Source of the DNA: Methanoculleus marisnigri
GTDB taxonomy: Archaea; Halobacteriota; Methanomicrobia; Methanomicrobiales; Methanoculleaceae
Assembly (NCBI GenBank): GCA_002503885.1
Contig: DASQ01000096.1
Span: 1 to 34,309, forward strand
Direction of reading: 5' to 3'
DNA: 34,309 nucleotides
Positions 8,601 through 15,555 of this stretch are shown here, piece by piece (positions within the stretch are counted from its first letter, which is position 1; the number at the start of each line of letters is the position of its first letter). Below the pieces are notes generated by a model that saw nothing but the letters and a program-made list of their open reading frames with translations, ran no database searches and was not told the origin of the DNA. The position numbers and the translations under genes are program-made.

Positions 8601-9248
8601 GGTGCACCGCTGCCGGCCGACGGCGACAAACCATCCTGGCCGCTGAAACTCGTCGGCACCGCCCTGACCTCCAACAGGCAGAAGGTCGGGAGCATCGACG
8701 AGATCGTGCTGGACGGGCTGCCGGTGGTATCCGACGCGACGATCTCCCTTGAAGAGGGCTGGAACTTCGTCTCGACACCGAAGCGGCTTGCCGATGGCAG
8801 CAACACATTCGCAGTATTCGATGCGGTAGATACCGCCGATCACTCGATCCAGTTCTACGACGGGCAGGAGCAGAAGTGGAAGCCGATGGCTTCGACAGAG
8901 CCCTTCCTGCCGCTCGACGGTGTCTGGGTCTACGCAAACGAGGCCTGCACCGTCCCCCTGACATTCGCCCCTGCTGGCCCCGAGCTCCCGCCCACGAAGG
9001 AGCTCGGTAAAGGCTGGAACGCGATTGGCTTCTCGGATACCGTTCCCGAATCCGCGGCGAACACCCTGCTCTCGCTCGGGGAGCACTGGACGACCCTGAT
9101 CGGCTACGACGCGGAGAACCAGGAGTACGAGGTCTCGATCATCCGCGGTGCCAGTGACAGCCACGGTGAGGAGCGCACGATGCAGCCCACGCAGGGCTAC
9201 TGGGTCTATACGACTGAGGTAGATACGCTTGCTGCCATCAGTGCCTGA
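5679..9248 (+). CDS. Exported 1189-residue protein with five molybdopterin-domain-like repeats
   Basis: A Sec-type signal peptide (hydrophobic YILFVLMVCSLLVLPAAG, about residues 10-27) begins the protein. A DUF4430-like segment (WACYVNGILKDGYSNLNDAV, about 145-195) follows. Then come five domains of roughly 140-190 residues: four of one type (about 225-369, 375-512, 521-661, 859-1016), each starting W-x-L/I-x-L-x-G and carrying W[ST]G[MIV]PL, and one of a second type (about 667-855). Their pattern resembles the oxidoreductase molybdopterin-binding fold (sulfite oxidase-like). In all four first-type domains a cysteine (Cys248, 398, 542, 882) precedes the W[ST]GxPL motif, where the metal-ligand cysteine of that superfamily lies. 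The C-terminal part (about 1023-1189) has two GWN...F/YWVY repeats seen in archaeal surface proteins. There is no Tat motif or C-terminal anchor. The ATG at 5679 follows GGTTGAT. It is the first gene of a seven-gene operon. Cofactor binding is unproven. Confidence 0.8.
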   Translation: MNETRKTVQYILFVLMVCSLLVLPAAGETLPGGNVSPGESTVNTTVTPEVTETETPTVIPTDEPGMRFAGTLSEGPVLLFNGTVALAAGTFECTAYSSDISYTIQNRTPLGALQVVAEREGFTYDVTDKKWVAGSNEVLLLDNIGEYLFVKGEAEWACYVNGILKDGYSNLNDAVNVIALAEGDEVLFCYTNDTTQENATALIRIEVTLDESPVTPTPTPTPSGWSITLTGATTETVDQDYFEDGIACGHVATYTDENGGEWSGMPLWYLVGLVDDGQAHGSGAFNDALAAQGYSVKVIADDGYAINFESASVAKNDGIIVANTLNGTELPETIGEKNKLCWPLQLIGPDVSAGQKVGGIASIELVGLPEPSDEWEITLSGAFNRTLTQAEFEDGVECHGKSYTDGSTQVWTGIPLWYLVGVVDDMEADDHWTLNDTRAAAGYTVRVTASDGFNATFSSADIARNDTYLVADKMNAAPLSADNGAPLKLTGSALTSGSQKIGSIASITLEGLPDEITESEWTLALEGPKVADLLTREEFEACGYHTETYNDGVSTWTGVPLKILCGWVDDDVMHGSGAFNTGLAQTGYTVLVSSGGETPYSKEFTSQEIMANPLDYIVASTVNGTPITGSAYPLRLVGEGAAGSNSVGNVQKIQLVDFQEPAEAPSVRIVRYASDGVTVLNETTKTIDWMEDNLEVYGAPNGVRLRFQGPTFDPDDLWNPEEDKNPGKVDEVVKGTSIHDLCDLVGGVPEGGEVELIASDGYEAKLNYTNLYTPLDRQGEAIVAWWTERQGYSPGYSDGPRLFFNTPDGIFGADDMRVCLAEEYWHYYWADGIQYPSAAGVSNRNIATIKIKPGAREDWNLVLTGAIDTTISRSYFESGKACAMGGHGATWTDDQDQVWSGMPLWLLCGWVDDANSHDAGTDPFNDDLADAGYNVTVIDYGPDGTKGTDDDFSTTFNSSFVKRNNNIIVADEIDGAPLPADGDKPSWPLKLVGTALTSNRQKVGSIDEIVLDGLPVVSDATISLEEGWNFVSTPKRLADGSNTFAVFDAVDTADHSIQFYDGQEQKWKPMASTEPFLPLDGVWVYANEACTVPLTFAPAGPELPPTKELGKGWNAIGFSDTVPESAANTLLSLGEHWTTLIGYDAENQEYEVSIIRGASDSHGEERTMQPTQGYWVYTTEVDTLAAISA

Positions 9249-9261
9249 AGGTAAACGGGCG

Positions 9262-10314
9262 ATGCTGCGGTATGGCGCTGTGCTGATCCTCATCCTCGGC
9301 CTCGTCGCCGGTGCGGCGGCAGCCGGGGACGCCACCCCCGTTCTGCCTCATGAGTTCTACGGAGGCGTGACTATCGCCGGATCTCCTGCACCGGCCGGGA
9401 CCGTGATCACCACAACAATCGGTGGGACCGAGTGCGGTTCGGTTCAGACAGTGGATGCCGGACGGTATGGCGATCCCGACCGGCGCCTCGTGGGCCGCCT
9501 TGATGTGATGGCTACTGCAGACCAGGAGGGAGCGACGATCACGTTCTACGTCAACGGGGTGGCCGCTCACGAGACCGCGACCTTCGCATCCGGAGCAACG
9601 ACGGCCCTCGACCTGACCGCAGCGGCCGGGGAGTCCGGCAGCAGCAGCGGCGGGGGAGGGGGCGGATCCTCCTCCAGAGACCCCGGGTCAGAGTTAACCT
9701 ATGACCCCGACGCTCCCACTACCACCGGGGTATCTACCGGGCGTGCGTCCCTTACGACTTCCACGGCCGGAGTGGTGCTCGAACAGGTGACGGTCAGGAC
9801 CGAGAATGAGATCGGTGCCGTGACGATACCCGAGGGCACCGTCGCCCGTGACAGAGACGGCAACCCGCTCGGCGAGGTGACCTGCAGCGAGGTCGCTCCG
9901 GCCGAGGTCCCGCCGGCCCCGCCGGGAACGACGGTTGCCATCGCGCTCTCATGCGGACCTGCGGGGGCCACGTTCGACCCGCCGGCCGTCCTCACCTACA
10001 CCCTGTCGGCGGAAGAGTGGGCAAAGATCGGCGAAGATGCGACACTCTCGGTGATGTGGTACAACCCGGAGAGCGGGGGATGGCAGGAGATTGCCGCCAC
10101 GGTGGACCCCGCCACGCGGACGATCACCGCAGAGGTCTCGCACTTCAGCATCTATGCCCTGGCATGGACCGTCCCGGAGACGGTGGCAGCGGGAGCAGAG
10201 GAAACGAGGGCTCCAGCCACGGAACCCGGACCTGCGTTCCCGACCTGGGCGCTGGCCCTCGTAGTCGTGCTGATTGCGGCACTGGCGGCATTCCTCCTCA
10301 TGAGGAGGAAGTAG
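9262..10314 (+). CDS. Surface protein with ZU5-like domain and C-terminal membrane anchor
   Basis: The 350-residue product starts with a signal peptide (LRYGAVLILILGLVAGAAAA). An N-terminal beta-rich region (about 27-115) resembles carboxypeptidase-regulatory-like modules (GGVTIAGSPAPAGTVITTTIGG). A Ser/Gly linker follows (about 122-140). The next domain (VTIPEGTVARDRDGNPL ... EEWAKIGEDATLSVMWYNPESGGWQEI ... VSHFSIYAL) is the ZU5-like module common in methanogen envelope proteins. It ends FPTWALALVVVLIAALAAFLLMRRK, a transmembrane anchor with a basic tail. I chose the ATG at 9262, which lies after the upstream TGA and has GAAGGT about 9 bases before it; the frame is open further upstream but that part overlaps the previous gene. 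It is the second gene of the exported-protein operon. A run of eight T residues at 10319-10326 follows and could give partial termination. Confidence 0.75.
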   Translation: MLRYGAVLILILGLVAGAAAAGDATPVLPHEFYGGVTIAGSPAPAGTVITTTIGGTECGSVQTVDAGRYGDPDRRLVGRLDVMATADQEGATITFYVNGVAAHETATFASGATTALDLTAAAGESGSSSGGGGGGSSSRDPGSELTYDPDAPTTTGVSTGRASLTTSTAGVVLEQVTVRTENEIGAVTIPEGTVARDRDGNPLGEVTCSEVAPAEVPPAPPGTTVAIALSCGPAGATFDPPAVLTYTLSAEEWAKIGEDATLSVMWYNPESGGWQEIAATVDPATRTITAEVSHFSIYALAWTVPETVAAGAEETRAPATEPGPAFPTWALALVVVLIAALAAFLLMRRK

Positions 10315-10347
10315 CCCCTTTTTTTTACGAATATTGAGGAGCAAAAC

Positions 10348-12951
10348 ATGATACCAGCGCGCCGGCGGGGCTGCATCCCGCACCTAATTATCCTCTCGCT
10401 CTGTATCCTTCTTGTCGTACCCGTTTCGGCCGGCATGACCACGACGGAGGTGACCGTCACCAAGCTTGCTGCTGACGGCGTGACGGTCCTCAACCAGACG
10501 ACGGTGGACTGGCAGTGGATGAAAGAGAACCTCCCGATAGTCGGCGATGGAGAGACGACGTATTACACACAGGGCCCGATCTTTGAGGATGCCTGGAATG
10601 AGGCCCACCCAGGTGAGACATACGACCCGTGGAACCCGACCGAGGACGTCAACCTGGTCTATAAGGACCACGGGGAGTTCATGGGCACCAACGTTGCGAA
10701 CCTGCTTGATCTCGTCGGCGGTGCGGAACCCCAGGATAGAGTGAAGTTCGTCGCATCGGACGGGTTGCCGAAAGAGTGGCCTGCGGAGTACATCTACAGC
10801 CCCAACGCGAGGCAGGGGCCGTTCTGCCTTGCCTGGTATCACGGGAGCGACATCGGTTACGTGAATCAGGATTTCACCGAAGGGATGCGTCTGTACTTCC
10901 TGGGAGAGACGACCAACGCAGACGGCATGCATGTCTGGGGCAACTGGGATATGCATGAATCCTGGGATGAAGAGTACTGGTACTACTATTCCGGGATCTA
11001 TCCTTCGGCAGCCGGCGTCTCGGTGCAGAACGTCAAAGACATCAAAATTTACAGCGAGGAAGAGCCCACCGGGAGCATACACGTAACCTCGACGCCTTCC
11101 GGGGCTGCCGTCTTCATCGACGACGAAGAGACCGGCGACGTGACCCCCTGCACCCTCTCCGGCATCGAGACCGGGAGCCATGCTCTCCGGGTCGAGAAGG
11201 AGGGGTTCGCCCGATCCGATGAGGTATGGGTCAACGTCGTGGCGAACGCCGTTGCCGAGGTGGAGTTCAACCTGATTCCGGAGACCGGATCAGGCGGTGG
11301 TAGCAGCAGTGGTGGCGGAGGCTCCAGGAACGGGAGCATCGCCATCACCTCAGTCCCGATGAACGCAAGCATCTACCTCGACGGGAATGTGACGGGGTTC
11401 TGGACAGATGTGACCCTGGAAGATGTCCCGTCCGGCGAGCATACGATCGAACTCGTGCTGTCGGGTTACCGGAATATCACCCGGACTGTCACCGTCGAGG
11501 GAGACGAGTGCAGTCTCCTCGATCTGGTCTTCGAAAACAGCACCACAGGTGAAGCCACCGCCAGAACCGGGAGGATCGTCGTATCCTCGGTCCCGACGAA
11601 CGCAAGCATCTATCTCGACGGGAACGACACAGGAGCCCAGACTAATGCGACCCTGGAAGTGGTTCCGGTCGGCGAGCATACGATCGATCTTGTGATGCCG
11701 GGCTACCGGAACGCAACCAGGACTGTCACCGTCGAGGAGGGCGGGCATATCGCCCTTGATCTGCTTCTCTCCCCGGCAGGCGGTGAAACCGGAGCGAACA
11801 CCACCACAGGCCGCGATGGACCCGTATCCGGGCACCCGGCGCCGAACAACCCCATTGAGGCTTTCATCGAAGCCGTCCTCACTTTCATGAACGGGTTGCT
11901 CTTGTTCTTCGGCATGGGAGAGGGTACGATAGCCCTGCCGGGGCCGGAGAGCACCCCGGTTCCCGGCGAAGATGCGATAACCCCCGTGCCGACCGGCACC
12001 CCTGTGCTCCCCGCACCGACGTTGGGTGAGACGCGGAGCATGAAGAACCACTCCGGCGGGCTCTACATCGACTCGTACCCTCCGGGCATGACAATCGTCA
12101 TCGACAACAAAAAACTGGTCTGGAAGACGCCCCAGGTCGCCTATGGCCTCCGTGAAGGCCTGCACAACATTCAGGTCGAAGAGAGCGCTCCTGATAGGAA
12201 CAAAGAAGAGTCCGGCTACCGGTTTGAGACCGTCCAGGCCTGGGTTTACCCCGATGCAGTTGCCCCGGTCTTCCTCGACGGCCTGACAACCCAGCGCAAG
12301 AAGACCGTCCTGATTGATTCGGAGACCTATCAGGGCGAGAAGTTCACGGTGAACGGGCTCTTCCCGGCCGGCACCATCCCGGGTGATGCCGGGGTCGAAG
12401 GCGTAAAGTCCTGGATCACCGTCTTCTGGAACGGAACCTATCGCTCACACGCGATCCCCTCGAGCATCGTGACCGGTGAGACGTACACGGTAGAACCGCT
12501 GAGCGAAGATGCTGTTTCGATCAGCATCAGGTCAGGTCCCGAAGGTGCCGCGGTCTTCATCGACGGGTTCTCGACCGGGAAGGTCACGCCATGCAGGGTG
12601 GAAGGCCTCTCCCCCGGCCAGCACCGGATCCTGGTCTCGATGCCCGGGTACCTCCCCGCCGAGGAGGTCATCACGATACCGGAGGGATCGGACACCGGCG
12701 GTGCCGTCACCTGCACGCTCCGCGAGTATACCCACGGGAACCTCCTCGTCGAGAGCACGGTCCCGGACGCGAAGATCTACCTGTATGGTCGGTACACCGG
12801 GGAGAAGACGCCGCACACCTTCGCCGGCATGAACATCGGGACGTACGAGGTCAGGGCCGTCTCGGAGAATGGTTCCGCAACGGTTGAGGACGTGCTGGTG
12901 AGGCCGGGGGAGACGACCCGGCGCGTGGTGGTCCTGGAGGATGCCCTGTGA
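10348..12951 (+). CDS. Exported PEGA-repeat protein with N-terminal molybdopterin-domain-like module
   Basis: The 867-residue product has a signal peptide (LIILSLCILLVVPVSAG, about residues 13-29). Residues about 33-238 are the second-type domain seen in the 1189-residue protein and in the gene at 14162 (DGVTVLNQTTVDWQWMKENLPIVGDG ... GTNVANLLDLVGG ... ASDG ... RLYF ... SAAGVSVQNVKDIKI). Then follow about six PEGA-like repeats, near residues 242, 329, 408, 571, 723 and 797, recognised by S/T-x-P-x-x-A-x-[IV]-[YF]-[IL]-D-G followed by G-x-H-x-[IL]-x-[LV]-x-x-x-G[YF]. PEGA modules are surface beta domains. Many N-x-S/T sequons suggest glycosylation. GAGGAG seven bases before the ATG supports the start. 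The stop overlaps the GTG of the next gene. A role in envelope structure or binding is inferred. Confidence 0.8.
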   Translation: MIPARRRGCIPHLIILSLCILLVVPVSAGMTTTEVTVTKLAADGVTVLNQTTVDWQWMKENLPIVGDGETTYYTQGPIFEDAWNEAHPGETYDPWNPTEDVNLVYKDHGEFMGTNVANLLDLVGGAEPQDRVKFVASDGLPKEWPAEYIYSPNARQGPFCLAWYHGSDIGYVNQDFTEGMRLYFLGETTNADGMHVWGNWDMHESWDEEYWYYYSGIYPSAAGVSVQNVKDIKIYSEEEPTGSIHVTSTPSGAAVFIDDEETGDVTPCTLSGIETGSHALRVEKEGFARSDEVWVNVVANAVAEVEFNLIPETGSGGGSSSGGGGSRNGSIAITSVPMNASIYLDGNVTGFWTDVTLEDVPSGEHTIELVLSGYRNITRTVTVEGDECSLLDLVFENSTTGEATARTGRIVVSSVPTNASIYLDGNDTGAQTNATLEVVPVGEHTIDLVMPGYRNATRTVTVEEGGHIALDLLLSPAGGETGANTTTGRDGPVSGHPAPNNPIEAFIEAVLTFMNGLLLFFGMGEGTIALPGPESTPVPGEDAITPVPTGTPVLPAPTLGETRSMKNHSGGLYIDSYPPGMTIVIDNKKLVWKTPQVAYGLREGLHNIQVEESAPDRNKEESGYRFETVQAWVYPDAVAPVFLDGLTTQRKKTVLIDSETYQGEKFTVNGLFPAGTIPGDAGVEGVKSWITVFWNGTYRSHAIPSSIVTGETYTVEPLSEDAVSISIRSGPEGAAVFIDGFSTGKVTPCRVEGLSPGQHRILVSMPGYLPAEEVITIPEGSDTGGAVTCTLREYTHGNLLVESTVPDAKIYLYGRYTGEKTPHTFAGMNIGTYEVRAVSENGSATVEDVLVRPGETTRRVVVLEDAL

Positions 12952-14156
12952 GCCGGTGCCGGAACTCCCGTTTCGTGGCGGCGGCTGCCGTGCTGCTCGC
13001 AATTCTCCTCCCCGGGGCATCAGCCGCCGTCGTCTGGGGACCATACGTCACGAACACCAGCGAGAACTCGGCGGTCGTCAGCTGGAGAGTCGTTGAAGAA
13101 GCAGAGGGCTGGGTCGAATACGCGCCCGAGGGCGGCGAGACGTACCGCACACCCTCTCCCGGGGCGGGGCCCATCCACCACGTGCTGCTCACGGGCCTTG
13201 CACCGGCGACCACCTACCGCTATCGTGTCGGAGCCGGGAACGAGACAACAGGAGACTGCAGGTTTACGACGTTCGGAGACGAAGCGTTCACCTGCATCAT
13301 ATACGGCGATACCCGGGCTCAGAAGCCCTTCTTCACCCAGGCCGAGCGGCACGGTCTGGTGGCGGAGAGGATAGCCGCTGAGGAGGATATTCTCTTCGTC
13401 ATCCACACCGGCGATTTCATCTGCGAGGAGGAGGAATGGGACGAGTTCTTCGCGGTAGCGGGACCCATGCTCCGGAACACGACCCTGGTGCCGGTGCCGG
13501 GCAACCATGACGGATCCGCGGAGGCGTTCTTCGCCGTCTTCGATCTGCCGCCCTACTACTCCTTCGACGCCGGCAGCCTCCACGTGACCGTCCTCGACAG
13601 CAACGACCGGGCATGGGCGGATATGGACACCCGGACCGCATGGCTGGCAAGCGACCTCGCGTCCCCCCTGCCCCGGAAGATCGCGGCGTTCCACCACCCG
13701 CCGTTCAGCTCCGACCTGAAGCATCCCGGAGGGGACCAGGGCATCAGGGCAGAGTGGTGCGATATTTTATCGAACAGCGGCGTGGACGCCGCCTTTAGCG
13801 CGCACACTCACGCCTACGAGCGCTACCGGGCAGGCGGGACCGAATACTTCGTCGTCGGGTGCGGCGGGGCTCCGTTCTACGCGCTCGCGGAGGAGAAGCC
13901 CGAGGGGTACCAGGCGGGCCGCGGGCAGACCCTCGGCTATGTCCGGGCTACCATCAGCGCTGATGCGATCGATCTTGAGATGGTGGCGGTCGCCGAGGTC
14001 CCCGAGGGAGACGGTGGGGTGGTGACGATGTATCCGGCAGGGACCGTCATCGACGCTCTCCGCCTCCCCGCAGATGCCGCACCGGAGAGTACCGGGTGGT
14101 GGGCCGTTCTCGCGGCCCTCTCCGACGGTACGGCGCTATCCAGATTACAGGGATGA
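12948..14156 (+). CDS. Exported metallophosphoesterase (purple acid phosphatase-like) with N-terminal FN3-like domain
   Basis: The 402-residue product has a signal peptide (residues 7-26) and a fibronectin-III-like purple-acid-phosphatase N-terminal domain (VVWGPYVTNTSENSAVVSWRV ... LAPATTYRYRVG, about 28-105). The calcineurin-like catalytic core keeps all five metal-binding blocks: GDTR (from 120), HTGDF (153), GNHD (185), HHPPF (249) and HTHAYE (286). It should be a secreted dinuclear-metal phosphoesterase; the substrate cannot be read from the sequence. The GTG start at 12948 overlaps the TGA of the PEGA gene. The C-terminus (WWAVLAALSDGTALSRLQG) starts like a membrane anchor but turns polar, so an anchor may have been lost by a late frame change; this is a guess. 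It is the only clear enzyme in the exported-protein operon. Confidence 0.88.
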   Translation: MSRCRNSRFVAAAAVLLAILLPGASAAVVWGPYVTNTSENSAVVSWRVVEEAEGWVEYAPEGGETYRTPSPGAGPIHHVLLTGLAPATTYRYRVGAGNETTGDCRFTTFGDEAFTCIIYGDTRAQKPFFTQAERHGLVAERIAAEEDILFVIHTGDFICEEEEWDEFFAVAGPMLRNTTLVPVPGNHDGSAEAFFAVFDLPPYYSFDAGSLHVTVLDSNDRAWADMDTRTAWLASDLASPLPRKIAAFHHPPFSSDLKHPGGDQGIRAEWCDILSNSGVDAAFSAHTHAYERYRAGGTEYFVVGCGGAPFYALAEEKPEGYQAGRGQTLGYVRATISADAIDLEMVAVAEVPEGDGGVVTMYPAGTVIDALRLPADAAPESTGWWAVLAALSDGTALSRLQG

Positions 14157-14161
14157 TAACT

Positions 14162-14992
14162 ATGCGTACACGAGTATCATGGATGCTGCTTGCGCTCCTC
14201 TGCGTGAGCATGCTCGCCGCTGCCGCCTCGGCGGCACCGACGACCGAACTGCACGTTGTAAAGATAGCAGCCGATGGGGTTACCGTCCTCGACGAGACGA
14301 CGGTCGACTACCGCTGGATGGAGGCGAACCTCCCGGTCCTCGGGGACGGCGTGACCCATTACTACCACCAGGGGCCGGTCTTCGAGGGGGACAAGTGGGA
14401 CCCTGAAGAGACGACGAACTTCAAGGACAGGGGAGCCGTAAAGGGAACAGACGTCCGTGACCTCGCCGAACTGGTCGGCGGCGCCGAACCCGGGGACGAG
14501 ATCATGGTCCGGGCGGCCGACGGCTACCACGTCGAGTTTGCCTACCAGAATGTCTACGAGCCCGACCCCCGCCAGGGGCCCATAGGGATCTGCTGGTACA
14601 ACGGCGCCGAGACAGGGGCAGGCGAGCGGCAGGGGTGCGGCTACGTCCCCGACTATTACACCGGGATGCGCCTCGTCTTCTTTGCCGACAACTCGACCAA
14701 CGCAGAAGGCCTCCGTGTCTACGGGAACCAGGATATGTACGATACGCTTCCGGAATCGGCCCAGCACTTCTACGACCTCTACCCCTCCACCGGGGGTCTC
14801 ACGGTGAAGTGGATCGATGAGGTCCGGGTCTACACCGGTGGCTTCCACGGCGAGAAGGGGGCCCTTGCAGGATCTCTCGACGGCCCGGCAGCGGAGACGA
14901 CGACCGAACCGCCGACAACCCCGCTCCCCCTCGGGGTGACGCTCGCTGCGGCCCTCGCTGCGGCGGCGCTCCATGCCCGGAGAGGGGCGTGA
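14162..14992 (+). CDS. Exported single-domain molybdopterin-domain-like protein with C-terminal anchor
   Basis: The 276-residue product has a signal peptide (WMLLALLCVSMLAAAASAA). One domain (about 26-230) is nearly collinear with the N-terminal module of the PEGA protein at 10348 and with residues 667-855 of the 1189-residue protein. It has DGVTVLDETTVDYRWMEANLPVLGDG, GTDVRDLAELVGG, AADGY, RQGPIGICWY, RLVFFADNSTNAEGLRVYGNQDM and WIDEVRVY. A Thr/Pro-rich stretch follows, then a hydrophobic segment with a basic end (PLGVTLAAALAAAALHARRGA), which looks like a membrane anchor. GGGATGAT lies 3-10 bases before the ATG at 14162. An in-frame ATG at 14153 overlaps the upstream stop and is the alternative. 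The stop overlaps the next GTG. The fold assignment rests on weak pattern similarity; no metal-ligand cysteine is obvious. Confidence 0.75.
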   Translation: MRTRVSWMLLALLCVSMLAAAASAAPTTELHVVKIAADGVTVLDETTVDYRWMEANLPVLGDGVTHYYHQGPVFEGDKWDPEETTNFKDRGAVKGTDVRDLAELVGGAEPGDEIMVRAADGYHVEFAYQNVYEPDPRQGPIGICWYNGAETGAGERQGCGYVPDYYTGMRLVFFADNSTNAEGLRVYGNQDMYDTLPESAQHFYDLYPSTGGLTVKWIDEVRVYTGGFHGEKGALAGSLDGPAAETTTEPPTTPLPLGVTLAAALAAAALHARRGA

Positions 14993-15555
14993 TCCCGATG
15001 CACCGGGGTTATCAGACCCTCCTCGCCGTGCTGATCGGGGCTGCGGCCCTCGCATCCGGGTGTCTCGGCCCGGCTGCCGCCGCCGACGAGGTGGCCTGGA
15101 ACCTGACGCTTGCCGGCGATCCGGAGAGAGTGCTCACACATCCCGAGATCCGGGCGCTACCCGCCGTCGAGGGCTACGGCTACTCGGTCTCGACGGTCGG
15201 GATCAAGTACGGCCCGAACCGCTACCGCGGCGTGCTGCTCACCGATCTCGTTGAGATGGCAGGCGGGGCCGGCGCAGACGACCTGATCTACGTCTCCGCA
15301 CAAGACGGCTACCTCTGGGTCTTCGATGCCGCGCAGTTGAGAGGAGAGGAGTTCTTCACCTTCGACGAGAACCTCCACGAGATCCCCGCACCGACGCTCC
15401 GCGTGATTCTGGCCTACGAACAGGACGGAGAACCCCTGGCGTACGAAGACGGCGGGCCGCTTCGCCTCGTTGTCATCACCGAGAGTCCCGACGTCATCAC
15501 CGAAGGAAGCCCCTGGGTGAAGTGGGTCGACCGGCTCGAGGTCCACAGGGGATGA
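14989..15555 (+). CDS. Lipoprotein with sulfite-oxidase-like molybdopterin-binding fold, no ligand cysteine
   Basis: The 188-residue product has a lipoprotein signal with lipobox ASGC (Cys25). The mature part reads like a compact oxidoreductase molybdopterin-binding domain: WNLTLAGDPERVLTHPEIRALP, then YRGVLLTDLVEMAGGAGADDLIYVSAQDGYLWVFD, GEPLAYEDGGPLRLVV and WVKWVDRLEV. The GGPLRLVV...VKWVDRLEV ending is characteristic of that superfamily. No cysteine occurs in the position of the molybdenum ligand, so if the fold is right it is probably a binding rather than a catalytic version. The GTG at 14989 overlaps the previous TGA; ATG at 14998 is a possible alternative start. The stop overlaps the ATG of the tungstate/molybdate-binding protein gene. 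Because the two genes are translationally coupled, a link to oxyanion or pterin chemistry is plausible but unproven. Confidence 0.78.
   Translation: MIPMHRGYQTLLAVLIGAAALASGCLGPAAAADEVAWNLTLAGDPERVLTHPEIRALPAVEGYGYSVSTVGIKYGPNRYRGVLLTDLVEMAGGAGADDLIYVSAQDGYLWVFDAAQLRGEEFFTFDENLHEIPAPTLRVILAYEQDGEPLAYEDGGPLRLVVITESPDVITEGSPWVKWVDRLEVHRG

Noticed and set aside
7698..9335. 545-codon antisense frame across the 1189-residue gene
   Set aside because: It is rich in Arg/Val/Gly as a codon-position shadow, has no domain, and spans two well-supported plus-strand genes.
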